64,000 nt of DNA from an uncultured Roseicyclus sp. Its GTDB lineage: Bacteria; Pseudomonadota; Alphaproteobacteria; Rhodobacterales; Rhodobacteraceae. Both the position numbers and the translations under genes were made by a program. Shown piece after piece: positions 51,903 through 59,550 of the stretch (its first letter is position 1; each line of letters opens with the position of its first letter). The notes below the pieces were generated by a model. The model made no database searches. It was not told where the DNA came from and was given only the letters and a program-made list of their open reading frames with translations. Location: contig CANLLF010000003.1 of NCBI GenBank assembly GCA_947491935.1, forward strand, positions 644,397 to 708,396. Direction: 5' to 3'.

Positions 51903-53011
51903 TGGATGTGGTCCATGTTCCGCTGGGGGACCGGGCGTATGACGTGCAGATCGGCCAGGGCCTCTTGGCTGAGGCGGGTGCGCGGATCGCGCCGCATCTG
52001 GCACGACCAAAGGTGTGGATCGTCACCGAGGAGCGTGTCGCCGCCCTCCACCTCGACGCCCTGACCCACGGCCTACGGGCGGCAGGTATCGATGCCGCGT
52101 CCCTGATCCTGCCCTCGGGGGAAAGCACGAAATCCTGGCCGCATCTGCAGCGCGTCGCCGATTGGCTCCTGTCGGAAAAGGTGGAGCGCCGCGATGTTGT
52201 GGTGGCCTTCGGTGGCGGCGTGATCGGCGATCTGGTGGGCTTTGCCGCCGCAATCCACCGCCGCGGCATCCGCTTCGTGCAGATCCCCACCTCGCTTCTG
52301 GCCCAGGTCGACAGCTCCGTCGGCGGCAAGACCGGCATCAATTCCAGTCACGGCAAGAACCTGATCGGCGCGTTTCATCAGCCGTCGCTGGTTCTGGCGG
52401 ATATCGACGTGCTCGGCACGCTGACCGCCCGTGATTTCCTGGCGGGCTACGGCGAAGTGGCGAAATACGGGATGCTGCGAGATGCGGCATTCTTCTCCTG
52501 GCTCGAGGACAATGGCCCGACGCTGGCCACCGGAGATGCCACTTTGCGTCAGGAGGCGGTGCGCCGCTCGGTCCAAATGAAGGCCGATATCGTCGCGCGG
52601 GACGAAACGGAACAGGGGGATCGCGCGCTCCTGAATCTCGGCCACACGTTCTGCCACGCGCTGGAAGCCACAACCGGCTATTCCGACCGGCTGCTCCACG
52701 GTGAAGGGGTGGCCATCGGCTGCGCGCTGGCCTTCGATCTCTCGGCCCGGCTCGGCCTCTGCGCGCAGGAGGATCCAAGCCGTGTCCGCGAACATCTGAG
52801 CGCCATGGGAATGAAACGCGACCTGAAGGATATCGACGGCCCCCTGCCCGACGCCGAAGCGCTTCTGGGCCTGATGGCGCAGGATAAGAAGGTGGTCGAT
52901 GGCCAGCTCCGATTCATCCTCGCGCGGGGCATCGGCGACGCCTTTGTCACGGGTGACGTCCCGCGCGATGCCGTGCGTGCGCTTCTCGAAGACCACTTGG
53001 CCGACCGCTGA
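51902..53011 (+). CDS. aroB: 3-dehydroquinate synthase
   Basis: A 369-residue NAD- and metal-dependent synthase of the shikimate pathway. Blocks are ILPSGESTKSW, FGGGVIGDLVGFAAAIHRRG, QIPTSLLAQVDSSVGGKTGI and the metal ligands in LLNLGHTFCHALE and LLHGEGVAIG. ATG 51902 shares a base with the aroK stop. aroK-aroB is the usual order. Confidence 0.96.
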   Translation: MDVVHVPLGDRAYDVQIGQGLLAEAGARIAPHLARPKVWIVTEERVAALHLDALTHGLRAAGIDAASLILPSGESTKSWPHLQRVADWLLSEKVERRDVVVAFGGGVIGDLVGFAAAIHRRGIRFVQIPTSLLAQVDSSVGGKTGINSSHGKNLIGAFHQPSLVLADIDVLGTLTARDFLAGYGEVAKYGMLRDAAFFSWLEDNGPTLATGDATLRQEAVRRSVQMKADIVARDETEQGDRALLNLGHTFCHALEATTGYSDRLLHGEGVAIGCALAFDLSARLGLCAQEDPSRVREHLSAMGMKRDLKDIDGPLPDAEALLGLMAQDKKVVDGQLRFILARGIGDAFVTGDVPRDAVRALLEDHLADR

Positions 53012-53165
53012 AACAGACGCCGCGCTTACCCGTTCATCTTGGCCAAAAACTCCCGCCGGAGGCATCCGACCGCGAGGCCAAAGCGCGACGCATCGGTGTC
53101 GCTTTCCGGCTTGCCGCGCCGCGCCCCCTACCCTCAGATGAGCCGAACGATACCGGAGGCCGCCC

Positions 53166-55610
53166 ATGAAATCCCACACCCGTGTCTGCATCATCGGCGG
53201 CGGCGTCGTCGGCTGTTCCGTCGCCTACCACCTGACCAAACTGGGCTGGTCCGATGTGGTGCTTCTGGAGCGCTCCGAGCTGACATCGGGCTCCACCTGG
53301 CACGCGGCGGGCGGGTTTCACACGTTGAACGGCGACACCAATATGGCCGCGCTGCAGGGCTACACGATCCGGCTCTACCGGGAGCTGGAGGAGCTGACCG
53401 GCCTGTCGTGCGGGTTGCACCATGTGGGTGGCGTGACGCTGGCCGACACGCCGGAGCGTCTCGACATGCTCAAGGCCGAGCGCGCCAAGCACCGCTTCAT
53501 GGGATTGGAGACCGAAATCGTCGGTCCGGAGGAGATCAAGGCGCTGGCGCCGATTACCAATACCGATGGCATTCTCGGCGCACTCTACGACCCGCTGGAT
53601 GGGCATCTGGACCCGTCGGGCACGACCCATGCATATGCCAAGGCGGCGCGAATGGGCGGGGCGGAAATTCACCTTAATACCAAGGTGTTGGAGACGAAGC
53701 CTCGTGTGGATGGATCGTGGGAGATCGTGACGGATCAAGGCACTCTTGTAGCAGAACACGTGGTTAACGCTGCGGGCCTTTGGGCGCGCGAAGTGGCGGC
53801 GATGGCGGGCTGTTACCTGCCCCTACATCCGATGGAGCACCAATACCTCGTCACGGAGGAAACGCCCGAGATCTATGAGCGCGAAGTTGAGCATCCCCAT
53901 GTCATGGATCCGGCGGGCGAAAGCTATCTTAGACAAGAAGGCCGGGGGCTCTGTATCGGCTTCTATGAGAAAACCTGCCGCCCCTGGGCTGTCGATGGTA
54001 CGCCGTGGGAGTTCGGCCACGAATTGCTGCCCGATGATTTCGACAAGATCGAAGATTCGATTGCGTTTGCCTACAACCGCTTCCCGGTTCTCGAACGCGC
54101 CGGGATCAAGTCGGTCATCCACGGGCCGTTCACTTTCGCGCCCGACGGGAACCCGCTGGTCGGCCCGGTGCCGGGCCTGCGCAACTACTGGTCCGCCTGC
54201 GGTGTGATGGCCGGATTCAGCCAGGGCGGTGGCGTGGGCCTGAGCCTCGCGCAATGGATGATCGAGGGCGAGGCGGAGCGCGATGTCATGGCGATGGATG
54301 TCGCCCGCTTCGGGCGCATTATCACGCCGGGCTACACGCTGCCCAAGGTGATCGAGAATTATCAGACGCGGTTTTCCGTGGTCTATCCCAACGAAGAAAT
54401 GCCCGCCGCCCGGCCCTTCCGTACCACACCGATGTATGACGTGTTTGACAGCATGGGCGCCGTCTGGGGGCAGCAATACGGGCTGGAAGTGCCGAATTAC
54501 TTCGCCGAGGGCTGGTCCTCAAGTAGCGACGCGGTAGGACAAGAAAAGGAGCCGCGATACGAGACGCCGTCCTTCCGGCGGTCCAATGCGTGGGACGCGA
54601 CGGCGCGGGAAGTGAAGGCCGTGCGCGAGGCGGTGGGCATCAACGAGGTACAGAATTTCGGCAAGTATGACGTGCAAGGCCCCGGCGCGCGGGCCTGGCT
54701 GGACCGAATCATGGCGGGACGCATTCCGCAGCCCGGGCGGCTGTCGCTGACGCCGATGCTGTCCCAGAAGGGCAAAATTATCGGCGATTTTACAGTCACG
54801 TGCCTGTCGGAGACGCATTTCCAGCTAACCGGATCCTACGGCGCGCAGGATTATCACATGCGCTGGTTCATGGGACACGAACCGGACGGCGATGTGGTGC
54901 TCGACAACGTCTCGGACCGCCGCACCGGCTTTCAGATCGCCGGACCGAAGGCGCGCGACGTTCTGCAAGCCGTCGCCCGGCAGGATGTAGGCGACATGGC
55001 GTTCATGGATGTGCGCCAGCTGACCATCGGGCTCAGCACGGCCATTGTGCAGCGGGTCAGCTACACCGGGGATCTGGGCTATGAGATCTATGTCGATGCA
55101 ATGGAACAGCGGGCGCTTTGGGATGTGTTGTGGCAGGCGGGCCAGCCTTTTGGAATGAAACCGTTCGGCATGCGCGCGATGATGAGCCTTAGGCTGGACA
55201 AATTCTTTGGGTCCTGGATGCGGGAGTTCTCACCCGATTACACGCCCGCGGAAACCGGGCTGGATCGCTTCGTCTCCTTCAAGAAAAACACCGATTTCAT
55301 CGGGCGGGCCGCGGCGGAAACCGAACGCGCCAGCCCACCAAACCGCCAGCTCTGTGCCTTTATTGTGGATGCGGCCGACGCCGACGTCGTGGCCTACGAG
55401 CCGATCTGGATCGACGGCGCGGTTCAGGGCTTCTGCACGTCGGGCGGCTATTCCCATACCGCCGGTTGCTCGGTTGCGATGGGGTTTGTGCCGCGCGATC
55501 GCGCCGTCGACGGGCTTGAGGTTGAGATCGAAATCCTCGGCCAGATGCGCCCGGCCCGTTTGGCGACAACACCCCTTTTCGATGCCGACAACGCCCGGAT
55601 GCGCGGCTGA
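53166..55610 (+). CDS. Dimethylglycine/sarcosine dehydrogenase-like FAD oxidoreductase
   Basis: An 814-residue two-part enzyme. Residues 1-390 form a DAO-type FAD domain with the GxGxxG nucleotide motif VCIIGGGVVGCSVAYHLTK and the flavinylation-type segment SGSTWHAAGG, where a His next to Trp is the usual covalent site. Residues about 430-814 form the GcvT/aminomethyltransferase fold that passes C1 units to tetrahydrofolate. Members demethylate dimethylglycine or sarcosine, steps of glycine-betaine breakdown. It is followed immediately by a MobA/MocA-like gene. Confidence 0.88.
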   Translation: MKSHTRVCIIGGGVVGCSVAYHLTKLGWSDVVLLERSELTSGSTWHAAGGFHTLNGDTNMAALQGYTIRLYRELEELTGLSCGLHHVGGVTLADTPERLDMLKAERAKHRFMGLETEIVGPEEIKALAPITNTDGILGALYDPLDGHLDPSGTTHAYAKAARMGGAEIHLNTKVLETKPRVDGSWEIVTDQGTLVAEHVVNAAGLWAREVAAMAGCYLPLHPMEHQYLVTEETPEIYEREVEHPHVMDPAGESYLRQEGRGLCIGFYEKTCRPWAVDGTPWEFGHELLPDDFDKIEDSIAFAYNRFPVLERAGIKSVIHGPFTFAPDGNPLVGPVPGLRNYWSACGVMAGFSQGGGVGLSLAQWMIEGEAERDVMAMDVARFGRIITPGYTLPKVIENYQTRFSVVYPNEEMPAARPFRTTPMYDVFDSMGAVWGQQYGLEVPNYFAEGWSSSSDAVGQEKEPRYETPSFRRSNAWDATAREVKAVREAVGINEVQNFGKYDVQGPGARAWLDRIMAGRIPQPGRLSLTPMLSQKGKIIGDFTVTCLSETHFQLTGSYGAQDYHMRWFMGHEPDGDVVLDNVSDRRTGFQIAGPKARDVLQAVARQDVGDMAFMDVRQLTIGLSTAIVQRVSYTGDLGYEIYVDAMEQRALWDVLWQAGQPFGMKPFGMRAMMSLRLDKFFGSWMREFSPDYTPAETGLDRFVSFKKNTDFIGRAAAETERASPPNRQLCAFIVDAADADVVAYEPIWIDGAVQGFCTSGGYSHTAGCSVAMGFVPRDRAVDGLEVEIEILGQMRPARLATTPLFDADNARMRG

Positions 55611-55611
55611 T

Positions 55612-56196
55612 ATGGCCGCGCAGGCCATCATCGTCTTGTTGGCCGCGGGGACGTCGTCGCGGATGCGGGGGACAGACAAGCTGCTGGAACAGGTCGAGGA
55701 CCGGCCGCTGTTGACGTTGATGGCGGAGCGCTGCGCGAAGGTTGCGCAGACCCGGGTTGTGCTGGGACCGGGGCAGCCGGAGCGGCGCGCCGTGCTGACG
55801 GATCTGGATGTGGAGATCGTAGAGGTTAAGGACACCGACGGAATGGCGGCGTCGATCCGGGCGGGTGTCGGCGGACTGACCGGCACGACCGCCATGATCG
55901 TACTGGCCGATATGCCCGAGATCATGGCCGCCGATCTGCACCTGCTCCTGAGCCTCCACGCGCAGGGTGTGGCGCCGATCGTGCAGGCCGCAGGATCCGA
56001 TGGCACGCCGGGCCAGCCGGTTGTGTTCTCTTCCAAATACCTGAAATCCCTGTCCAAGCTGACGGGAGATCACGGCGCGAAGTCAATCCTCGCGGCGCAT
56101 CCAGGGGACGTGGCGCGGATCCCCCTGACCGATCAGCGCGCCACGACGGATCTTGACACGCCCGAGGATTGGGCGGCCTGGCGCGGCAAACCTTAG
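55612..56196 (+). CDS. MobA/MocA-like nucleotidyltransferase
   Basis: A 194-residue NTP transferase. The N-terminal LLAAGTSSRMRGTDKLLEQV is the GxxxRMGxxK signature, followed by LADMPEIM (metal site) and GTPGQPVVFSS. Family members attach CMP or GMP to molybdopterin (MocA/MobA) or act in CoxC-type maturation. The modABC transporter is elsewhere in the window, which fits molybdoenzyme use but does not prove it. One base after the stop of the DMGDH-like gene, so probably one operon. Confidence 0.83.
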   Translation: MAAQAIIVLLAAGTSSRMRGTDKLLEQVEDRPLLTLMAERCAKVAQTRVVLGPGQPERRAVLTDLDVEIVEVKDTDGMAASIRAGVGGLTGTTAMIVLADMPEIMAADLHLLLSLHAQGVAPIVQAAGSDGTPGQPVVFSSKYLKSLSKLTGDHGAKSILAAHPGDVARIPLTDQRATTDLDTPEDWAAWRGKP

Positions 56197-56334
56197 AACC
56201 GCGTCGCCGGTCCCGATCTCTGAGGGAAAAAACGGACGGCCCGGTTTCCCGATGCCGCCCGTGGTACTCGTTACGCATGGCAACAATCCGGGGGGTCGTC
56301 CGTGGTGCGAGCAACGTCCGGCCCCTGGGCCCAT

Positions 56335-57051
56335 TCAGAGTCGCAAAAGCTTCGCCTCATGAGCCTTAAGTGAGCGGCGCGCGGCCGCGTAGTTCGTCAA
56401 TCCCTCCATCTTCGCCAGCTCCGGGAACAGGGCGAGCATCTCATCCCACGCCTCTTTGCCCATGCCGCCGAGGCTTTGATCTCCGGGCTGGAAGCTTTCG
56501 GTCCAGACCCCGTCCGACAGCACGACCTCGTGCCGATCAAACATGAAGTGGATGTAGGTCATCCGCATCGCATCCACGACAGTGATGCCACTTTTGCCGG
56601 TCAGATGCCGGGCCGCCACCAGCACTTCGCTGTCGTCAAAATGGAGCTGCGACGCGTCGCCGGTGACCAGCATCCGGTGCTGGGGGCTGACGAGCATGTC
56701 ACGCTCGGGCAGGTTATCCCCAAGGCTGCCCGCGGCGATCAGAATCGGCTTGAGGTTCGGCGCCTCCGCCAGATCCTGGCGGTTCAGGGTGCGCATACCT
56801 GTCCAGCGGATCTCCTGAACGCCATTGTCGCGCGTGATCACCTTGTCGCCGTCGCGCAAGCGCTCCACCGGAACCTCACCCTTCGGCGTCGCGATCATGG
56901 CGCCCGGCGTGAAGCAGGGGGTGAGGTTCCCAAAGTCACCTCCTTGCGCAATGCGGTCCGCCAATCCAATGTCATTGCCCGCCGTCCCAGTCAGCACGTT
57001 CGATGAGCCCACGAAATGGCCACCGGCGGCTGAATTCTCAAAACTCGTCAT
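56335..57051 (-). CDS. Hint (hedgehog/intein) domain protein
   Basis: A 238-residue protein. A short glycine/asparagine-rich N-terminus (LTGTAGNDIG, reminiscent of a calcium-binding repeat) leads to the Hint domain from Cys46: PCFTPGAMIATPKGEVPVE, VERLRDGDKVITRDNG, VSPQHRMLVTGD and a C-terminal TYIHFMFDRHEVVLSDG. This is the Hint_2 pattern common in Rhodobacterales. Cys46 is the expected nucleophile. It stands alone with AGGAG upstream. Self-cleavage would release the 45-residue N-terminus, but no partner protein follows in the window. Confidence 0.82.
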   Translation of the reverse strand: MTSFENSAAGGHFVGSSNVLTGTAGNDIGLADRIAQGGDFGNLTPCFTPGAMIATPKGEVPVERLRDGDKVITRDNGVQEIRWTGMRTLNRQDLAEAPNLKPILIAAGSLGDNLPERDMLVSPQHRMLVTGDASQLHFDDSEVLVAARHLTGKSGITVVDAMRMTYIHFMFDRHEVVLSDGVWTESFQPGDQSLGGMGKEAWDEMLALFPELAKMEGLTNYAAARRSLKAHEAKLLRL

Positions 57052-57080
57052 TCTTGTACGCTCCTACGGCCGACACGGGG

Positions 57081-57096
57081 CCGGCGGCGCCGCCGG
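57081..57096. repeat. 16-bp perfect palindrome upstream of the Hint gene
   Basis: CCGGCGGCGCCGCCGG lies 30 bases before the Hint-protein start. It would form a stable hairpin in the 5' leader and could also be a protein binding site. Confidence 0.55.
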
Positions 57097-57817
57097 GAGG
57101 GCGCCAAATACCAAATCAACTACATGCAACGACGACCCGACCCGGGACGGCACGCACACGTCGATCCAAACTCGGGAGAGGCGGCGCAAGGCAAGAACCC
57201 CGCGCCCAAAAGACCGGTATCCTTTGGCAGAAGGACACCAATTCTCGCGTTACCCTGGTCCGATCAAAAGGATCGGAACCATGGCGACAACACCCCACCC
57301 ACGCCATTACGTGGACATCGTGTGCGGCCGCCCCCTTGGCCGTATTGCAGACATCGCCCCCCAGTTGGGCTGGCATTCAACTAGCCGCGAATTGGCACAA
57401 ATTAGAAGGGGAATATTTGTGAGATATGCCCCGGAATGGGTCGGAATCGGCTCAATGACGCTATGAAAATTGGCAAAAGCCGGGTCTATTGTTTCGATTT
57501 CCTGAAAGCTCGGCGGATGATCTTGAGCCCATTGCCACGTCAAGACCTTTGGAACGCTTGCAGAAGTTGAAAACTCGGACCCACCGCCGTTTACGATTGT
57601 TTAAGATTGTCCACTTCCGGGAAACGGCCCCGAAAATGACGCTACGAAACAGTCTGTCGCGGTTTTCGACGCCAGTGACGGACGAAAACCTGTCCTTTTA
57701 GTCAGGTCCTATTTTGGCGTTAAGCAAGACCCCCGCCGAATCGGAATGGCTCCTGGACCAAGCACCGCCTGAAATGGGCGCGCGGCGCCGGATATCGACT
57801 CTGGAAAACGAATGGAC
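57097..57817. other. Mostly gene-free region of lower GC beside tRNA-Leu
   Basis: About 720 bases with a changed base composition in its second half (57450-57720). A 15-base sequence AATGACGCTAYGAAA occurs at 57454-57468 and again at 57635-57649. A possible 61-residue frame lies at 57281. I see no integrase, transposase or att-like copy of the tRNA end. It may be remnant DNA or hold an unannotated RNA. Confidence 0.5.
57281..57466 (+). CDS. Possible 61-residue small protein
   Basis: The frame MATTPHPRHYVDIVCGRPLG continues RIADIAPQLGWHSTSRELAQ and ends GSMTL. AAGGA lies 10 bases upstream, inside a TCCGATC/GATCGGA hairpin (57259-57277). The first half uses GC-rich codons like real genes here, the second half does not. 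It is unrecognised and could be a gene fragment. Confidence 0.25.
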   Translation: MATTPHPRHYVDIVCGRPLGRIADIAPQLGWHSTSRELAQIRRGIFVRYAPEWVGIGSMTL

Positions 57818-57902
57818 TGGTACCCGCGGTCGGACTCGAACCGACAAGCCTCGCGGCGGGGGATTTTGAATCCCCTGCGTCTACCAATTCCGCCACGCGG
57901 GC
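57818..57902 (-). tRNA. tRNA-Leu (CAA anticodon)
   Basis: The 85-nt class II tRNA on the minus strand has an encoded CCA. Acceptor GCCCGCG pairs with CGCGGGT (G1-U72 as in other leucine tRNAs). The anticodon stem GGGGA/TCCCC encloses TTCAAAA (anticodon CAA). A long variable arm, CGCCGCGAGGCTTGTC, and a standard T arm GTCGG TTCGAGT CCGAC are present. Confidence 0.93.
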
Positions 57903-58015
57903 CCAGAGGATCGCTTAGCGCCCCCACGATGCGGCGTCAACGCCCGGTGACCCGCGCTTGACGCCCCGGCAGGGATACGGCACCGGTTGCGCGACTTTTT
58001 CTCTGGGGAGCCGCC

Positions 58016-58594
58016 ATGCTGCGCCGCCTTTACGACTGGACCATGGGCTTTGCCGGACACCCCCACGCATTGTGGGTTCTTGCCATTGTGAGTTTCGCGG
58101 AAAGCTCCGTCTTTCCGATCCCGCCCGATGTCCTGATGATCCCGATGATCCTCGCGCGCCCGTCGCGGGCCTGGGTGATCGCGGGAGTATGTTTGATCGC
58201 GTCGGTTCTCGGCGGGCTTCTGGGCTACGCCATCGGATACTTCGCCTTTGAAGAGATCGGTCGCCCGATCTTCGAAGCGCTCGGCAAGGTCGAGCGGATT
58301 GAGCAATTCAACGAACAGTTCAACGATTTCGGCTTCTGGCCCGTCCTGATCGCCGGTCTGACGCCGTTTCCCTACAAGGTCATCACCATCATGTCGGGCT
58401 GGACCGGCCTGCCGCTCGGTACGTTTATCGTGACGTCGATCGTCGCCCGCGGCCTGCGGTTCTTCATCGTGGCCGCTTTGCTGTGGAAGTTCGGGGCGCC
58501 GATCAAGGACTTCATCGAGAAGCGCCTTGGCCTTATGTTCATCCTGTTCGTGCTGCTTCTGGGCGGCGGATTTTATGTGCTGAGGTTCCTGTGA
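58016..58594 (+). CDS. YqaA-type DedA/SNARE-associated membrane protein
   Basis: A 192-residue four-span protein. SFAESSVFPIPPDVLMIPMI is the YqaA block with the Glu and Pro residues typical of the DedA superfamily (putative proton-coupled lipid flippases). It also has GLLGYAIGYFAFEEIGRPI and GLTPFPYKVITIMSGWTG. Its stop overlaps the dsbB start (GTGA), so the two form an operon. Confidence 0.88.
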   Translation: MLRRLYDWTMGFAGHPHALWVLAIVSFAESSVFPIPPDVLMIPMILARPSRAWVIAGVCLIASVLGGLLGYAIGYFAFEEIGRPIFEALGKVERIEQFNEQFNDFGFWPVLIAGLTPFPYKVITIMSGWTGLPLGTFIVTSIVARGLRFFIVAALLWKFGAPIKDFIEKRLGLMFILFVLLLGGGFYVLRFL

Positions 58595-59094
58595 GCGGGC
58601 TTGTGAGCAACCGCCGGGCCCTGATTGCGCTGGCAGGCTTCGGATCGCTGGCGCTGTTTCTCGGGGCGCTGGCGTTCCAGTATATCGGAGAGCTGCTGCC
58701 TTGCGTGATTTGCCTGTGGCAACGCTGGCCGCATCGGATTGCCATCGGGCTGGCTGTGATCGGGGTCGCCGTGCCCCACGCCGTGATTGCGTGGCTCGGT
58801 GCGCTGTCGATGCTGGTCAATGCCGGGATCGCCTTGCTGCATACCGGCGTGGAGCGCGCCTGGTGGGAGGGCCCGCAGGTTTGCGGCGCGTCGGCCGCCC
58901 AGGACGTCGGCAGCCTGTCGGTCGAAGAATTGTTCGACACTACATCTGGACCGCAGATCGTGCTGTGTAACGAGGCTGCGTGGCATTTCGCGGGCCTGAG
59001 CATGGCCAGCTGGAACGGCCTGATCTGCCTGGCCCTCGCCGCCATCTGGATCATGGCGGCTCGTGCCAAAGCAAAGGGCAGCCCGGTGGCTTAA
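58591..59094 (+). CDS. dsbB: Disulfide bond formation protein B
   Basis: A 167-residue four-span protein. The CxxC is Cys38-Cys41 (LPCVICLWQRW) and the second pair is Cys98 and Cys126 (PQVCGAS, IVLCNEA), matching the two periplasmic loops of DsbB that reoxidise DsbA and pass electrons to quinone. It uses a GTG start overlapping the YqaA stop; a GTG at 58603 is the alternative. The stop shares TTAA with the convergent usg gene. Confidence 0.9.
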   Translation: MSGLVSNRRALIALAGFGSLALFLGALAFQYIGELLPCVICLWQRWPHRIAIGLAVIGVAVPHAVIAWLGALSMLVNAGIALLHTGVERAWWEGPQVCGASAAQDVGSLSVEELFDTTSGPQIVLCNEAAWHFAGLSMASWNGLICLALAAIWIMAARAKAKGSPVA

Positions 59095-59354
59095 TGTACG
59101 GGGAATTCCCCCACCACGTTGCGCCATTCACCGGGGGAAATCATTTTCCGATGGGTAAAGCGCACCGAATGCAGCGGCCCCTCGATCTGGTCCTGCCAGA
59201 ATTCGATGAACTCGAACAGCTTCGGATAATCCGGGGCAAGATCGTAATCCTGCCAGACGAAGGTATTGAGAACATTGCGATAATCCGGCATCCGGTAGAT
59301 CATCTCAGCGGTGGTCAGCCCGTATCCTTGTAACATCAGCTCGGTCTCATTCAT
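59091..59354 (-). CDS. usg: Usg family protein
   Basis: An 87-residue protein of the Usg family, named for its place upstream of trp genes in other alphaproteobacteria. Landmarks are GYGLTTAEMIYRMPDY, TFVWQDYDLAPDYPKLFEFI and EFWQDQIEGPLHSVRFTHR. Function unknown. ATG 59354 has AGAGG about 10 bases upstream, so the GTG nine bases earlier is less likely. Confidence 0.88.
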   Translation of the reverse strand: MNETELMLQGYGLTTAEMIYRMPDYRNVLNTFVWQDYDLAPDYPKLFEFIEFWQDQIEGPLHSVRFTHRKMISPGEWRNVVGEFPVH

Positions 59355-59475
59355 GTGCGGCACCTCTTATGCGTTGCCTCCCGTCACATCTCAGCTTGCA
59401 ACGGTTTGGTTAACCTTCCAATAAAACAATATGTTAGCGCCCCGTGATCCCGGCTGCCAAAAGTGCCGCGCGCCA

Positions 59476-59504
59476 TTGCACCCCATATCGGGCGGCGGTA
59501 TAGT
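59476..59504 (+). promoter_or_regulatory. Probable sigma-70 promoter of gyrA
   Basis: TTGCAC (59476-59481) and TATAGT (59499-59504) are separated by exactly 17 bases, about 47 bases upstream of the gyrA start. This is among the best promoter matches in the window. Confidence 0.6.
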
Positions 59505-59550
59505 GACCGGCAACAAAATATAGCAAAAAGCGCAAGCGACAGGCGGACAC

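Noticed and set aside
57307-57543. 78-codon minus-strand frame in the gap before tRNA-Leu
   Set aside because: Overlaps the repeated 15-mer, lacks a ribosome site and has no recognisable features; equally well explained by chance in lower-GC DNA.
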